Assembly (NCBI GenBank): GCA_910587905.1
Contig: CAJUOF010000122.1
Coordinates: 1 to 12,330, forward strand
DNA length: 12,330 nucleotides
Direction: 5' to 3'
Source of the DNA: an uncultured Lachnospiraceae bacterium
Lineage (GTDB): Bacteria; Bacillota_A; Clostridia; Lachnospirales; Lachnospiraceae
Below, piece by piece: positions 7,048 through 12,330 of the stretch; the stretch's first letter is position 1; the number at the start of each line of letters is the position of its first letter. A program made the position numbers and the translations under genes. The notes under the pieces were generated by a model. That model saw only the letters and a list, made by a program, of their open reading frames with translations. It was not told the DNA's origin and did not search any database.

Positions 7048-8076
7048 TTAATCGTACTCGCCGATGTTTTCCTTGGTCAGAAGCCGAAACTCATTAAAAT
7101 ATACATACTTTTCATCATTGAGTCCCACATCCTCACCATTGATATACGCAATCATCGTCTTTGCCGCCATTGCGCCAAAATCTGCTTTTCTCATCTGGGA
7201 GGTTGCATCCAGCTCCCCCGCTTTCATAGACGCAATTGCCGCATCGCTTCCATCTTTTCCCACCACAATCCATTCGTCCAAGTTTTCGCCGGAAGCCTTC
7301 AATGCCTCCACCACAGCCAGAGCCATCTCATCCGACATCGCTACCACACAATTCATCTCAGGAAAAGCCTGCATCCAATCTTCAATGGCCGCCTGTGCCT
7401 GGTCAGCCTTCCAGTCGCAGACCTTTTCAACCAAAAGTTCACATCTCTCTGCATATTCCGCTTCTTCTTCAAATAAGGTATCATGGAACCCTTCATACTG
7501 CATACTGGCCGATTTCGTCCCCTGCGCCCCCCAGATATAGCCAATTTTCAATTCCAATTCCGGGTTTTCATCCAGTACCGTCTTTAGATAACGGCTCTGG
7601 TTGGCCGTATATTCATACAAGTCCGCAATGATGTGCATGTCGCAATCCCCATTGATGCCAAAAGAGATATCCGCCATCGGGATTCCCGCCTCTTTACAGA
7701 CATCGATGGCCGGCACAAGACCCTCCGAGTCCACCGCAATCACGCCAATCATGTCACACCCCTGTGCCGCGAGCGCCTCAATATCAGAAAGCTGTTTTTC
7801 CACACTGCCATCTGCGTTTGTCACGACGACTTCACACCCGTTCGCCTCCGCCTCTTTTACAAAAGCGTCTTTTGTCTTTGTCTGCGCCTCGTCCAGTACA
7901 TTGACTGCATATCCAATTTTGTATCCATTTCTTACCGCCTCTTCTGATGATCCGTCCCCGGAGGCCAACGTTGTTCCCTTCCCTGCATCGCCTGCTTTCT
8001 CTTCCGTTTTGTTGCCGCATGCCGCCATACTGACTGCCACCAACCCTGCCAATAATACCAAAACCAATCTCTTCAT
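7048..8076 (-). CDS. Sugar ABC transporter substrate-binding lipoprotein
   Basis: A 342-residue extracytoplasmic binding protein of the ribose/galactose class (Peripla_BP_4). The signal is MKRLVLVLLAGLVAVSMAAC with the lipobox cysteine at residue 20, followed by a low-complexity linker rich in G, S, E and K, so it is anchored to the outer face of the membrane. The mature domain has GYAVNVLDEAQTKTKDAF and later IVVGKDGSDAAIASMKAGELDATSQM, typical of the family. ATG 8076 is chosen over ATG 8085 and 8133: the Shine-Dalgarno GAGAGG fits this start and abuts the one at 8085, and a signal peptide beginning MKRL is standard. It delivers the substrate to the permease at 4519-5499. The gap of 110 bases to the upstream oxidoreductase shows no convincing terminator, so both probably share a transcript. 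Confidence 0.93.
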   Translation of the reverse strand: MKRLVLVLLAGLVAVSMAACGNKTEEKAGDAGKGTTLASGDGSSEEAVRNGYKIGYAVNVLDEAQTKTKDAFVKEAEANGCEVVVTNADGSVEKQLSDIEALAAQGCDMIGVIAVDSEGLVPAIDVCKEAGIPMADISFGINGDCDMHIIADLYEYTANQSRYLKTVLDENPELELKIGYIWGAQGTKSASMQYEGFHDTLFEEEAEYAERCELLVEKVCDWKADQAQAAIEDWMQAFPEMNCVVAMSDEMALAVVEALKASGENLDEWIVVGKDGSDAAIASMKAGELDATSQMRKADFGAMAAKTMIAYINGEDVGLNDEKYVYFNEFRLLTKENIGEYD

Positions 8077-8186
8077 AAAATACATTCCTCTCTGTTTGTG
8101 TTTTTTCACCTCTGTAACCATTGCTGCCGCCACCTTCTTTTTATACCGCCGCCATCGGCAATCCCCCCTTTATCGACCATTTGAAA

Positions 8187-9245
8187 TCAGATATTTACCT
8201 CTATTCTCTCCCCTGTTTTGGAAGATTCAAAGGCCGCGTCAATCAGGCGCATCACCCGCAGAACCTCCTGAGGCTTTACCTCCAAATCCGTTTTTCCCAG
8301 AACAGCATTTTTTAGGTTCTCATGGAACGCCAACGGCATTTCTTTTACAACCGGCATTTCCATGCATTCTATCATCTCCCGATTCAGCGGCGCCATGGTC
8401 CTGGTCGGGCCGGCCCCGCCCGTCATCTCCGATTTATTGTACCCCTCAACATCTGTCCTGATTCTGGATATCCCTCCACTCTCTCCTGAAAAATCATCAA
8501 TCCTCAAGGCTCCCCGGTCGCCATACACAAACCACCTCGGCAATTTCTGGAGTGCAAATGTGCTGATTACGATCCTTGCACAGGTTCCTGATTCAAAGGT
8601 CAGCTCAAGCTCATCAAAATCATCCACCTTCGGAGTGAGAATACTTCGCAGGTTTGCATAAATCCGCTTCACTTTCTGTCCCCGGAACAGGCAGCACATC
8701 TGATCCATCAAATGTACCGACCAGTCGTAGAGCATCCCGCCGCCTGCCTCGGGATTCGCCCTCCAGCCAAAGCATATGCCCCTCTCTCCCAGAACTCTGG
8801 ATTCTATGGTAACCATATTCCCGATCGTCCCTTTTTCATAAATTTCTTTTACCATTCGAAAATCTTTATCCCATCTCCTGTTCTGATGCACAGTGATCAA
8901 TTTCCCATGGTTTTCCGCACACTCCATAACCTCACAGAACTCTTTGGCATTCATCGTCGCCGGTTTTTCAAGCAAAACATGTTTCCCTGCCTCCAATGCC
9001 TCCAGAGCAAGAGGACCATGGACATGGTTTGGTGTCGCAATCACCACCACATCGATTCCTTGATCCTCAAAGAAAGACGTTCGTGTAGAATAGGTTTTTA
9101 TCCCTTCTTGATCTGCCGCCGCCAACGCCTTCGGATCCGTATCATACACTGCTGCCACATCCACCCCCTCTACCAACCTGATTTTATCCAGATGGAAATG
9201 CCCCATATATCCAAATCCAACAATACCAACTTTGATCCCCGGCAT
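8187..9245 (-). CDS. Gfo/Idh/MocA-family oxidoreductase (first gene of the operon)
   Basis: A 352-residue NAD(P)-dependent sugar or polyol dehydrogenase-type protein. The nucleotide site is VGIVGFGYMGHFH (residues 6-18), LLEKP gives K94, and MLYDWSVHLMDQ (171-182) supplies D174 and H178 of the catalytic site. GGAGG lies 6 bases before ATG 9245. It leads the minus-strand operon behind a consensus promoter and is followed by the importer genes, so it probably acts early on the imported compound. The exact substrate and the oxidised carbon are not evident. Confidence 0.92.
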   Translation of the reverse strand: MPGIKVGIVGFGYMGHFHLDKIRLVEGVDVAAVYDTDPKALAAADQEGIKTYSTRTSFFEDQGIDVVVIATPNHVHGPLALEALEAGKHVLLEKPATMNAKEFCEVMECAENHGKLITVHQNRRWDKDFRMVKEIYEKGTIGNMVTIESRVLGERGICFGWRANPEAGGGMLYDWSVHLMDQMCCLFRGQKVKRIYANLRSILTPKVDDFDELELTFESGTCARIVISTFALQKLPRWFVYGDRGALRIDDFSGESGGISRIRTDVEGYNKSEMTGGAGPTRTMAPLNREMIECMEMPVVKEMPLAFHENLKNAVLGKTDLEVKPQEVLRVMRLIDAAFESSKTGERIEVNI

Positions 9246-9267
9246 ACTGCCCCTCCATTTTTCATAT

Positions 9268-9295
9268 TTTTACATTAATTTCATTTGCTTACATT
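9268..9295 (-). promoter_or_regulatory. Operator-like TTACATT pair at the minus-strand operon promoter
   Basis: TTTTACATT (9268-9276) and TTACATT (9289-9295) are 19 bases apart. The second covers the predicted start site near 9293 and the first lies in the leader before the ribosome site. The same element occurs at the two other locus promoters. Confidence 0.55.
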
Positions 9296-9299
9296 TGCA

Positions 9300-9328
9300 A
9301 TTATAGTGTGTCTTATCATAAATGTCAA
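9300..9328 (-). promoter_or_regulatory. Consensus sigma-A promoter of the oxidoreductase/ABC operon
   Basis: The minus strand reads TTGACA (9323-9328), exactly 17 bases, then TATAAT (9300-9305): a perfect match to both hexamers. Such a strong promoter usually needs repression, in keeping with the repeats at and after its start. Confidence 0.85.
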
Positions 9329-9422
9329 TTGTTTTTATTTATAATTCCATTATTCGTTCAATATTTCCAATATTTTTAAAATATATAACACATTTTTGCA
9401 ACATAATTTTTCATTTATCGCC

Positions 9423-9451
9423 TTGACTTTATCATTTTTTACATTTAAAAT
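9423..9451 (+). promoter_or_regulatory. Sigma-A promoter of the divergent isomerase gene
   Basis: TTGACT (9423-9428), 17 bases, TAAAAT (9446-9451), with predicted start near 9458 and a leader of about 37 bases. The 249-base divergent region 9246-9494 is strongly AT-rich between the two promoters. Confidence 0.75.
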
Positions 9452-9457
9452 TACATT
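9437..9457 (+). promoter_or_regulatory. Operator-like TTACATT pair at the divergent isomerase promoter
   Basis: TTTTACATT (9437-9445) fills the end of the spacer up to the -10, and TTACATT (9451-9457) runs from the last -10 base to the start site. The copies are 12 bases apart, tighter than at the other two promoters, but at the equivalent place relative to the promoter. Confidence 0.55.
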
Positions 9458-9494
9458 AGCATTTTAAATATCGTCCCTATGAAAGGAGAAATTT

Positions 9495-10418
9495 ATGAAA
9501 CTTGGTTTTGTCAGCGCTATCCTAGCGAACAACTCTTTTGAGGAGACCATCGACATCGCCCACAGATTTCACTATCAATGTGTAGAACTGGCTTGCTGGC
9601 CCTCCGGCAAAGCAGATCGAAGATACGCAGGAGTGTGCCACCTAGACGTAGATCATCTTTCCGATTCTTACATGGTCCATATCAAAAATTATTGCAGACA
9701 GAAAAACATCGCCATTTCTGCCCTGGCTTTTTATCCCAACGTCATGGATGGGGACCTCGCCAAAAGAGAGTTCAACATTACACACTTAAAAAAGGTCATT
9801 ACCGCCAGTGCAAAGCTTGGTGTCAATATGGTCACTACCTTTGTTGGAAGAAATCAGACAAAAACGATTGATGAAAACATAGAATTGTTCAAAAAAATCT
9901 GGCCCCCTATCATACAGTACGCGGAGGCTCTGAATGTAAAAATTGCCGTTGAAAATTGTCCGATGCTGTTCAGTGAGGATGAGTGGCCCGGAGGTCAGAA
10001 CCTGATGACCACTCCGGAAATCTTTAGAACATTATTTGCCCTGATTCCCAGCAGATCTTTTGGCCTCAATTATGATCCTTCCCACTTTGTATGGCAGATG
10101 ATGGACTATATAAAGCCCATCTATGAATTCCGCGACAAAATCTTCCATGTCCACTGCAAAGACATCAAGCTGTACCGCGACAGGTTAGACGATGTGGGCA
10201 CAATGGCCTATCCTTTACAATATATGTCTCCAAAGCTTCCCGGACTGGGCGATGTAAACTGGATCAACTATATTTCTGCATTGGCAGACATCCGGTACAA
10301 TGGTTATGTCTGCATCGAAATTGAGGACAAAGCCTTCGAGGGCAGCCCTGAGGCGATTCTAAACTCTTTAAAGCTCAGCAAATGCTACATCGAACAATTG
10401 CCTGTGTGGACGGTTTGA
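9495..10418 (+). CDS. Sugar phosphate isomerase/epimerase, xylose isomerase-like TIM barrel (divergent)
   Basis: A 307-residue COG1082-type protein starting MKLGFVSAILANNSFEET. Candidate metal ligands and catalytic positions are E153 (VAVENCP context), D194 and H197 in NYDPSH, H220 in FHVHCKD, and E275 in CIEIED, the usual order for this barrel family. AAAGGAG lies 6 bases before the ATG. It differs clearly from the isomerase at 1391-2245 in length and motifs, so the locus has two distinct barrels, not a duplication. It is the only plus-strand gene of the sugar locus and shares the divergent control region with the operon. The reaction could be isomerisation, epimerisation, inosose dehydration or keto-glycoside cleavage. 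Confidence 0.9.
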   Translation: MKLGFVSAILANNSFEETIDIAHRFHYQCVELACWPSGKADRRYAGVCHLDVDHLSDSYMVHIKNYCRQKNIAISALAFYPNVMDGDLAKREFNITHLKKVITASAKLGVNMVTTFVGRNQTKTIDENIELFKKIWPPIIQYAEALNVKIAVENCPMLFSEDEWPGGQNLMTTPEIFRTLFALIPSRSFGLNYDPSHFVWQMMDYIKPIYEFRDKIFHVHCKDIKLYRDRLDDVGTMAYPLQYMSPKLPGLGDVNWINYISALADIRYNGYVCIEIEDKAFEGSPEAILNSLKLSKCYIEQLPVWTV

Positions 10419-10451
10419 ATCAACTGCCTTATGCGGACCTGCGCAAAACAA

Positions 10452-10470
10452 AAAGGGGCTGTCGGGAAAT
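10452..10470 (+). repeat. IS-like terminal repeat, copy 1
   Basis: AAAGGGGCTGTCGGGAAAT. Identity with copy 2 (12007-12025) extends to 22 bases (10450-10471 and 12005-12026). Its left flank, GCAAAACA, resembles the outer flank of the inverted copy 3 (GCAAAGCA when read inward). It lies 33 bases after the divergent isomerase stop and marks the left border of the accessory segment. Confidence 0.75.
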
Positions 10471-10486
10471 AGATAGTCCGCCAAAA

Positions 10487-10678
10487 CTAGAGGAGAGACA
10501 GTGGCATATGCAAGCCACTGTCCCTCCTCTGAAATTTTTGACAAAAATAGGTAGAGACATACTCCCATACCTGATATTTGCTGAAAAGCTCCGCAAGCTG
10601 TTTGCCCGTCAGGTGCTTTGCCGGCTTGTATTGCTCGGCACAGTAAATCATAAATGCCCCTTGTTTACTCATACCCAT
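10487..10678 (-). pseudogene. DUF3791-like small protein, 3' end replaced by repeat sequence
   Basis: The frame opens MGMSKQGAFMIYCAEQYKPA and continues KHLTGKQLAELFSKYQVWEY, close to the DUF3791 pattern (helical, tYKxxKxLtGkxvxeLFxkYxvxeYi). Similarity stops near residue 45; the remaining 18 residues come from the hairpin and repeat, and the usual LHTxG...YIVxDI end is missing. The frame starts 2 bases after the AAA gene stop (TAAATATG), with GAGGA overlapping the AAA gene end; ATG 10672 is an alternative start. Family function is unknown; DUF3791 genes often sit next to DUF3990 or other accessory genes. The gene is likely inactivated by a mobile-element end. Confidence 0.5.
10489..10530. 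terminator. Long hairpin, possible bidirectional terminator
   Basis: AGAGGAGAGACAGTGGC (10489-10505) pairs with GCCACTGTCCCTCCTCT (10514-10530), 17 bp with one A/C mismatch and an 8-base loop. It is followed by GAAATTTTTG on the plus strand and AGTTTTGG on the minus strand, so it could end both the divergent isomerase transcript and the AAA/DUF3791 transcript. It may instead be an internal structure of the adjacent mobile-element end. Confidence 0.5.
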
Positions 10679-10680
10679 AT

Positions 10681-11880
10681 TTAATAATCCTCAGCTAACA
10701 GAAAATCCGCTAAATGCACGATCTTCACGCCGTTGATATTGCCCGCAGCGAGTTCGTCAAGCGTCACGACATATTTGGGATAGTGGTCTTTGATTTCAAG
10801 CAGATTGGCAACCTCACGGTCGGATTCCTCCGGCAGATTACGGCACACCTGCACATAGATACGCTCATCGCGCCGTACCGCTGCAAAGTCGATTTCTTTT
10901 GTTTCGTTCTTGCCGATATAGACCTCATAGCCTTTCCTGCGAAGCTCAAAGTACACAATGTTTTCGAGCATTGCGGCCACGGATTTCGGGTTAAAGCCCA
11001 TTATGCAGTATTTGAGAGAAGCGTCGGCCAGATAGAATTTCTCCTGCGTTTTCAGCACGGATTTTCCTTGCAGATCGTACCGCTGACAGCGATAGATCAC
11101 AAAGGCTTTTTCCAGCCATTCCAGATAATTATACACCGATTCCACCGAGAGAGAACGCCCCTCGCTTTTCAGAAACTTCACGATAGCGTTTGCGGAAAAG
11201 GTCTTGCCCACATTTTCAACGACATACTTAACCACTCTGTTGAACAGGCCGAAATTTGTGATATTGTGCCGTCTCGTTATATCGCTTGTGATAACGGAAT
11301 GGTAGATGCCCTCGACAATCTGATACGCTGCGCCCTCATCAAAATTGCTCAACGCGACAATCGGGAAACCTCCCATGCGGATATATTCGGTAAGCAATTC
11401 TTTCGGTTTGCCACCGCTTGATTTCTTGAACTCCATATACTCGGCAAAGGACAGCGTAAAAACGGGAATGGAAATGTACCGCCCTGTCAGATAGGTGGAT
11501 ATTTCGCTGGACATCAGCTTGGAATTAGAGCCGGTTACATAAATATCCGTATCGGCGTTTTCAAGCAGGCTGTTGACGGCCTTTTCCCAGCCGGTGACTT
11601 CCTGCACTTCGTCGAGCAAAAGATAATAACGCCCGCCCTCGGTCATCTTCTCCTTAATGCCGTGATATATATCCTTATCTGTCATACCCTCGTCAAAATC
11701 TTCCGAGGTATAGCGCATACTGATAATGCGATCGGCAGAAACGCCGCTTTTTATCAAATCTTTTTCAAGCATTTCTAAAATCGTGGATTTTCCGCAGCGG
11801 CGAATACCCGCGAGGATTTTCACCAACGGTACATCACGGTAGGTTTTCAGCATTTCTAGATAGTGGGGTCTAACAATCAT
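10681..11880 (-). CDS. AAA_14 / DUF4143 family ATP-binding protein
   Basis: A 399-residue ATPase common in gut anaerobes and of unsettled function. The Walker A is GIRRCGKST (25-33), Walker B YYLLLDEVQEV (85-95), sensor-like TGSNS (117-121), then TLSFAEYMEF and MGGFP, a signature set of this family. The middle holds a winged-helix-like part (FLKSEGRSLSVESVYNYLEWLEKAF). The C-terminus (ENIVYFELRRKGYEVYIGK, then KEIDFAAVRRDERIYVQV) resembles the PD-(D/E)xK-like fold proposed for DUF4143, with QVC in place of ExK, so cleavage activity is doubtful. AGGAG lies 8 bases before ATG 11880. It has its own promoter and carries the DUF3791-like frame directly behind it. Confidence 0.9.
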   Translation of the reverse strand: MIVRPHYLEMLKTYRDVPLVKILAGIRRCGKSTILEMLEKDLIKSGVSADRIISMRYTSEDFDEGMTDKDIYHGIKEKMTEGGRYYLLLDEVQEVTGWEKAVNSLLENADTDIYVTGSNSKLMSSEISTYLTGRYISIPVFTLSFAEYMEFKKSSGGKPKELLTEYIRMGGFPIVALSNFDEGAAYQIVEGIYHSVITSDITRRHNITNFGLFNRVVKYVVENVGKTFSANAIVKFLKSEGRSLSVESVYNYLEWLEKAFVIYRCQRYDLQGKSVLKTQEKFYLADASLKYCIMGFNPKSVAAMLENIVYFELRRKGYEVYIGKNETKEIDFAAVRRDERIYVQVCRNLPEESDREVANLLEIKDHYPKYVVTLDELAAGNINGVKIVHLADFLLAEDY

Positions 11881-11901
11881 ATTATCATCTCCTTTACTAT
11901 T

Positions 11902-11930
11902 AGTATATCCAAAAACAGGGGAGTAATCAA
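11902..11930 (-). promoter_or_regulatory. Sigma-A promoter of the AAA/DUF4143 gene
   Basis: The minus strand reads TTGATT (11925-11930), 17 bases, TATACT (11902-11907), placing the start about 15 bases before the coding start, with the AGGAG site in the short leader. None of the TTACATT elements of the sugar locus is present, so it is separately controlled. Confidence 0.65.
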
Positions 11931-11951
11931 TAATTCTTACTGAGATCGCGC

Positions 11952-12001
11952 AAAAACTTTCTTTTTATAGAGAGTTTTTCTGAATTGTACCGCTTTCGGT
12001 A
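11952..12001. repeat. Two small inverted repeats upstream of the AAA gene
   Basis: AAAAACTTTCT (11952-11962) faces AGAGAGTTTTT (11969-11979), one mismatch, and TACCG (11988-11992) faces CGGTA (11997-12001) around CTTT. They lie between the AAA promoter and terminal repeat copy 2. No role can be assigned; nothing else is seen in 11931-12004. Confidence 0.3.
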
Positions 12002-12027
12002 TATAAAAAGGGGCTGTCGGGAAATAC

Positions 12028-12168
12028 AACCTGTTTCTTGCAGAGAACGGATACGGTGAGAAGTACAGCATCGGAAACGCCCAGATGTTCATCATCCACA
12101 GCCATATCAGCAGCGGCCGGACGGACTACAGCGCCCTGATCCCAGTGCTGGGGAAGCACAAGGAAGCC
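12028..12168 (+). pseudogene. Transposase-like coding remnant
   Basis: An open plus-strand frame, without its own start, reads NLFLAENGYGEKYSIGNAQ and then MFIIHSHISSGRTDYSALIP and VLGKHKEAY. The pattern of a beta-strand pair followed by tDxxxLIPvLxkhxEaY resembles the central DDE-domain stretch of IS1182-like transposases before the DAGYGS block. The frame runs directly out of the terminal repeat at 12007-12025, and similarity stops near 12168, after which it crosses the hairpin. This fits a large internal deletion of a transposase gene. The family assignment is from memory of motif shape only. Confidence 0.4.
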
Positions 12169-12217
12169 TATTTGTGCTGCCTTCAAATATGGCGGCAAAG
12201 AAAAGGATATATAATAA

Positions 12218-12273
12218 AAAGATTCCCACAAGAATGCAGTGTCCATGGAACACTGATTTTTGTGGGAATCTTT
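12218..12273. repeat. Bipartite hairpin within the IS-derived element
   Basis: AAAGATTCCCACAA (12218-12231) pairs perfectly with TTGTGGGAATCTTT (12260-12273), 14 bp. An inner stem CAGTGT (12237-12242) / ACACTG (12250-12255) surrounds the palindrome CCATGG. The plus-strand side is followed by CTGTCAGGGG, similar to the terminal repeat core. It may be a terminator protecting the element or a transposition-related structure. Confidence 0.55.
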
Positions 12274-12304
12274 CTGTCAGGGGCTCAAATGCTTAAAATC
12301 CGGC

Positions 12305-12323
12305 ATTTCCTGACAGCCCCTTT
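12305..12323 (-). repeat. IS-like terminal repeat, inverted copy 3
   Basis: The complement reads AAAGGGGCTGTCAGGAAAT, one base different from copies 1 and 2. It lies 7 bases from the window end, a usual place for a short-read contig to break if the repeat is multicopy. Confidence 0.75.
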
Positions 12324-12330
12324 GCTTTGC

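Larger units (their letters stand above)
12007..12323. mobile_element. Short IS-derived element (about 317 bp) with inverted terminal repeats
   Basis: AAAGGGGCTGTCGGGAAAT at 12007-12025 is matched in inverted orientation by ATTTCCTGACAGCCCCTTT at 12305-12323, 18 of 19 positions. Between them lie a transposase-like coding fragment and a long hairpin, as expected for an internally deleted, non-autonomous copy. No target-site duplication can be checked on the right because only 7 bases remain in the window. The repeat sequence resembles ends seen in Firmicutes IS1182-type elements, but the family call is an inference. Confidence 0.6.

Noticed and set aside
8077..8133. N-terminal extension of the binding lipoprotein (start at 8133)
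   Set aside because: It would put charged residues before a standard lipoprotein signal; the Shine-Dalgarno fits ATG 8076.
8077..8186. Possible terminator or small gene between the first oxidoreductase and the lipoprotein
   Set aside because: Only a 4-bp GC stem is visible and no T-run; no small frame with a ribosome site was found.
7601..8461. 286-residue plus-strand open frame
   Set aside because: It lies antisense to the lipoprotein and oxidoreductase genes, has low-complexity S/P-rich composition and no ribosome site; a shadow frame.
9246..9494. CRISPR-like or iteron-like array made of the TTACATT copies
   Set aside because: The copies are too short, irregularly spaced and tied to promoters; they fit operators better.
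11965..12246. 93-residue minus-strand open frame
   Set aside because: It spans the terminal repeat and the hairpin and is antisense to the transposase-like fragment; no ribosome site or family pattern.

Overview
The window looks like chromosomal DNA of an endospore-forming Clostridia/Lachnospiraceae-type gut anaerobe. The main evidence is a spoIIID gene behind a sigma-E-type promoter, purine-rich Shine-Dalgarno sites, a LacI/RbsABC-type catabolic locus and an AAA_14-DUF4143/DUF3791 pair. It sits at the edge of a short-read contig: bases 1-28 are the 3' end of the Illumina TruSeq adapter, so the first gene is cut and its apparent C-terminus is artificial.

Layout on the minus strand, reading right to left from 9245: Gfo/Idh/MocA oxidoreductase (9245-8187), sugar-binding lipoprotein (8076-7048), RbsA-type ATPase broken by one in-frame TGA (7016-5496), RbsC-type permease (5499-4519), second Gfo/Idh/MocA oxidoreductase (4506-3397), LacI-type regulator (3288-2272), TIM-barrel sugar isomerase/epimerase (2245-1391). 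Then come spoIIID (1304-1023) and a partial aromatic acid exporter family membrane protein (897-29). A second TIM-barrel isomerase/epimerase (9495-10418) is transcribed divergently.

The locus reads as one catabolic unit. An ABC importer brings in a sugar, polyol or glycoside. Two NAD(P)-dependent oxidoreductases probably form keto-sugars, and two metal-dependent TIM-barrel enzymes isomerise, epimerise or eliminate. The LacI-type protein is the likely local regulator. Three sigma-A promoters with exact 17-bp spacers (9300-9328 minus, 9423-9451 plus, 3341-3369 minus) each carry two TTACATT elements in the -10/+1 region, six exact copies in all. This suggests that the divergent operons and the regulator gene are controlled together. 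The substrate cannot be read from sequence.

The right end (10419-12330) is accessory DNA: an AAA ATPase of the AAA_14/DUF4143 type, a 3'-truncated DUF3791-like gene directly behind it, two long hairpins, and three copies of one IS-like terminal repeat. Two copies are direct (10452-10470, 12007-12025) and one is inverted (12305-12323). A short transposase-like coding remnant lies in the last segment. No tRNA, rRNA or CRISPR array was seen.
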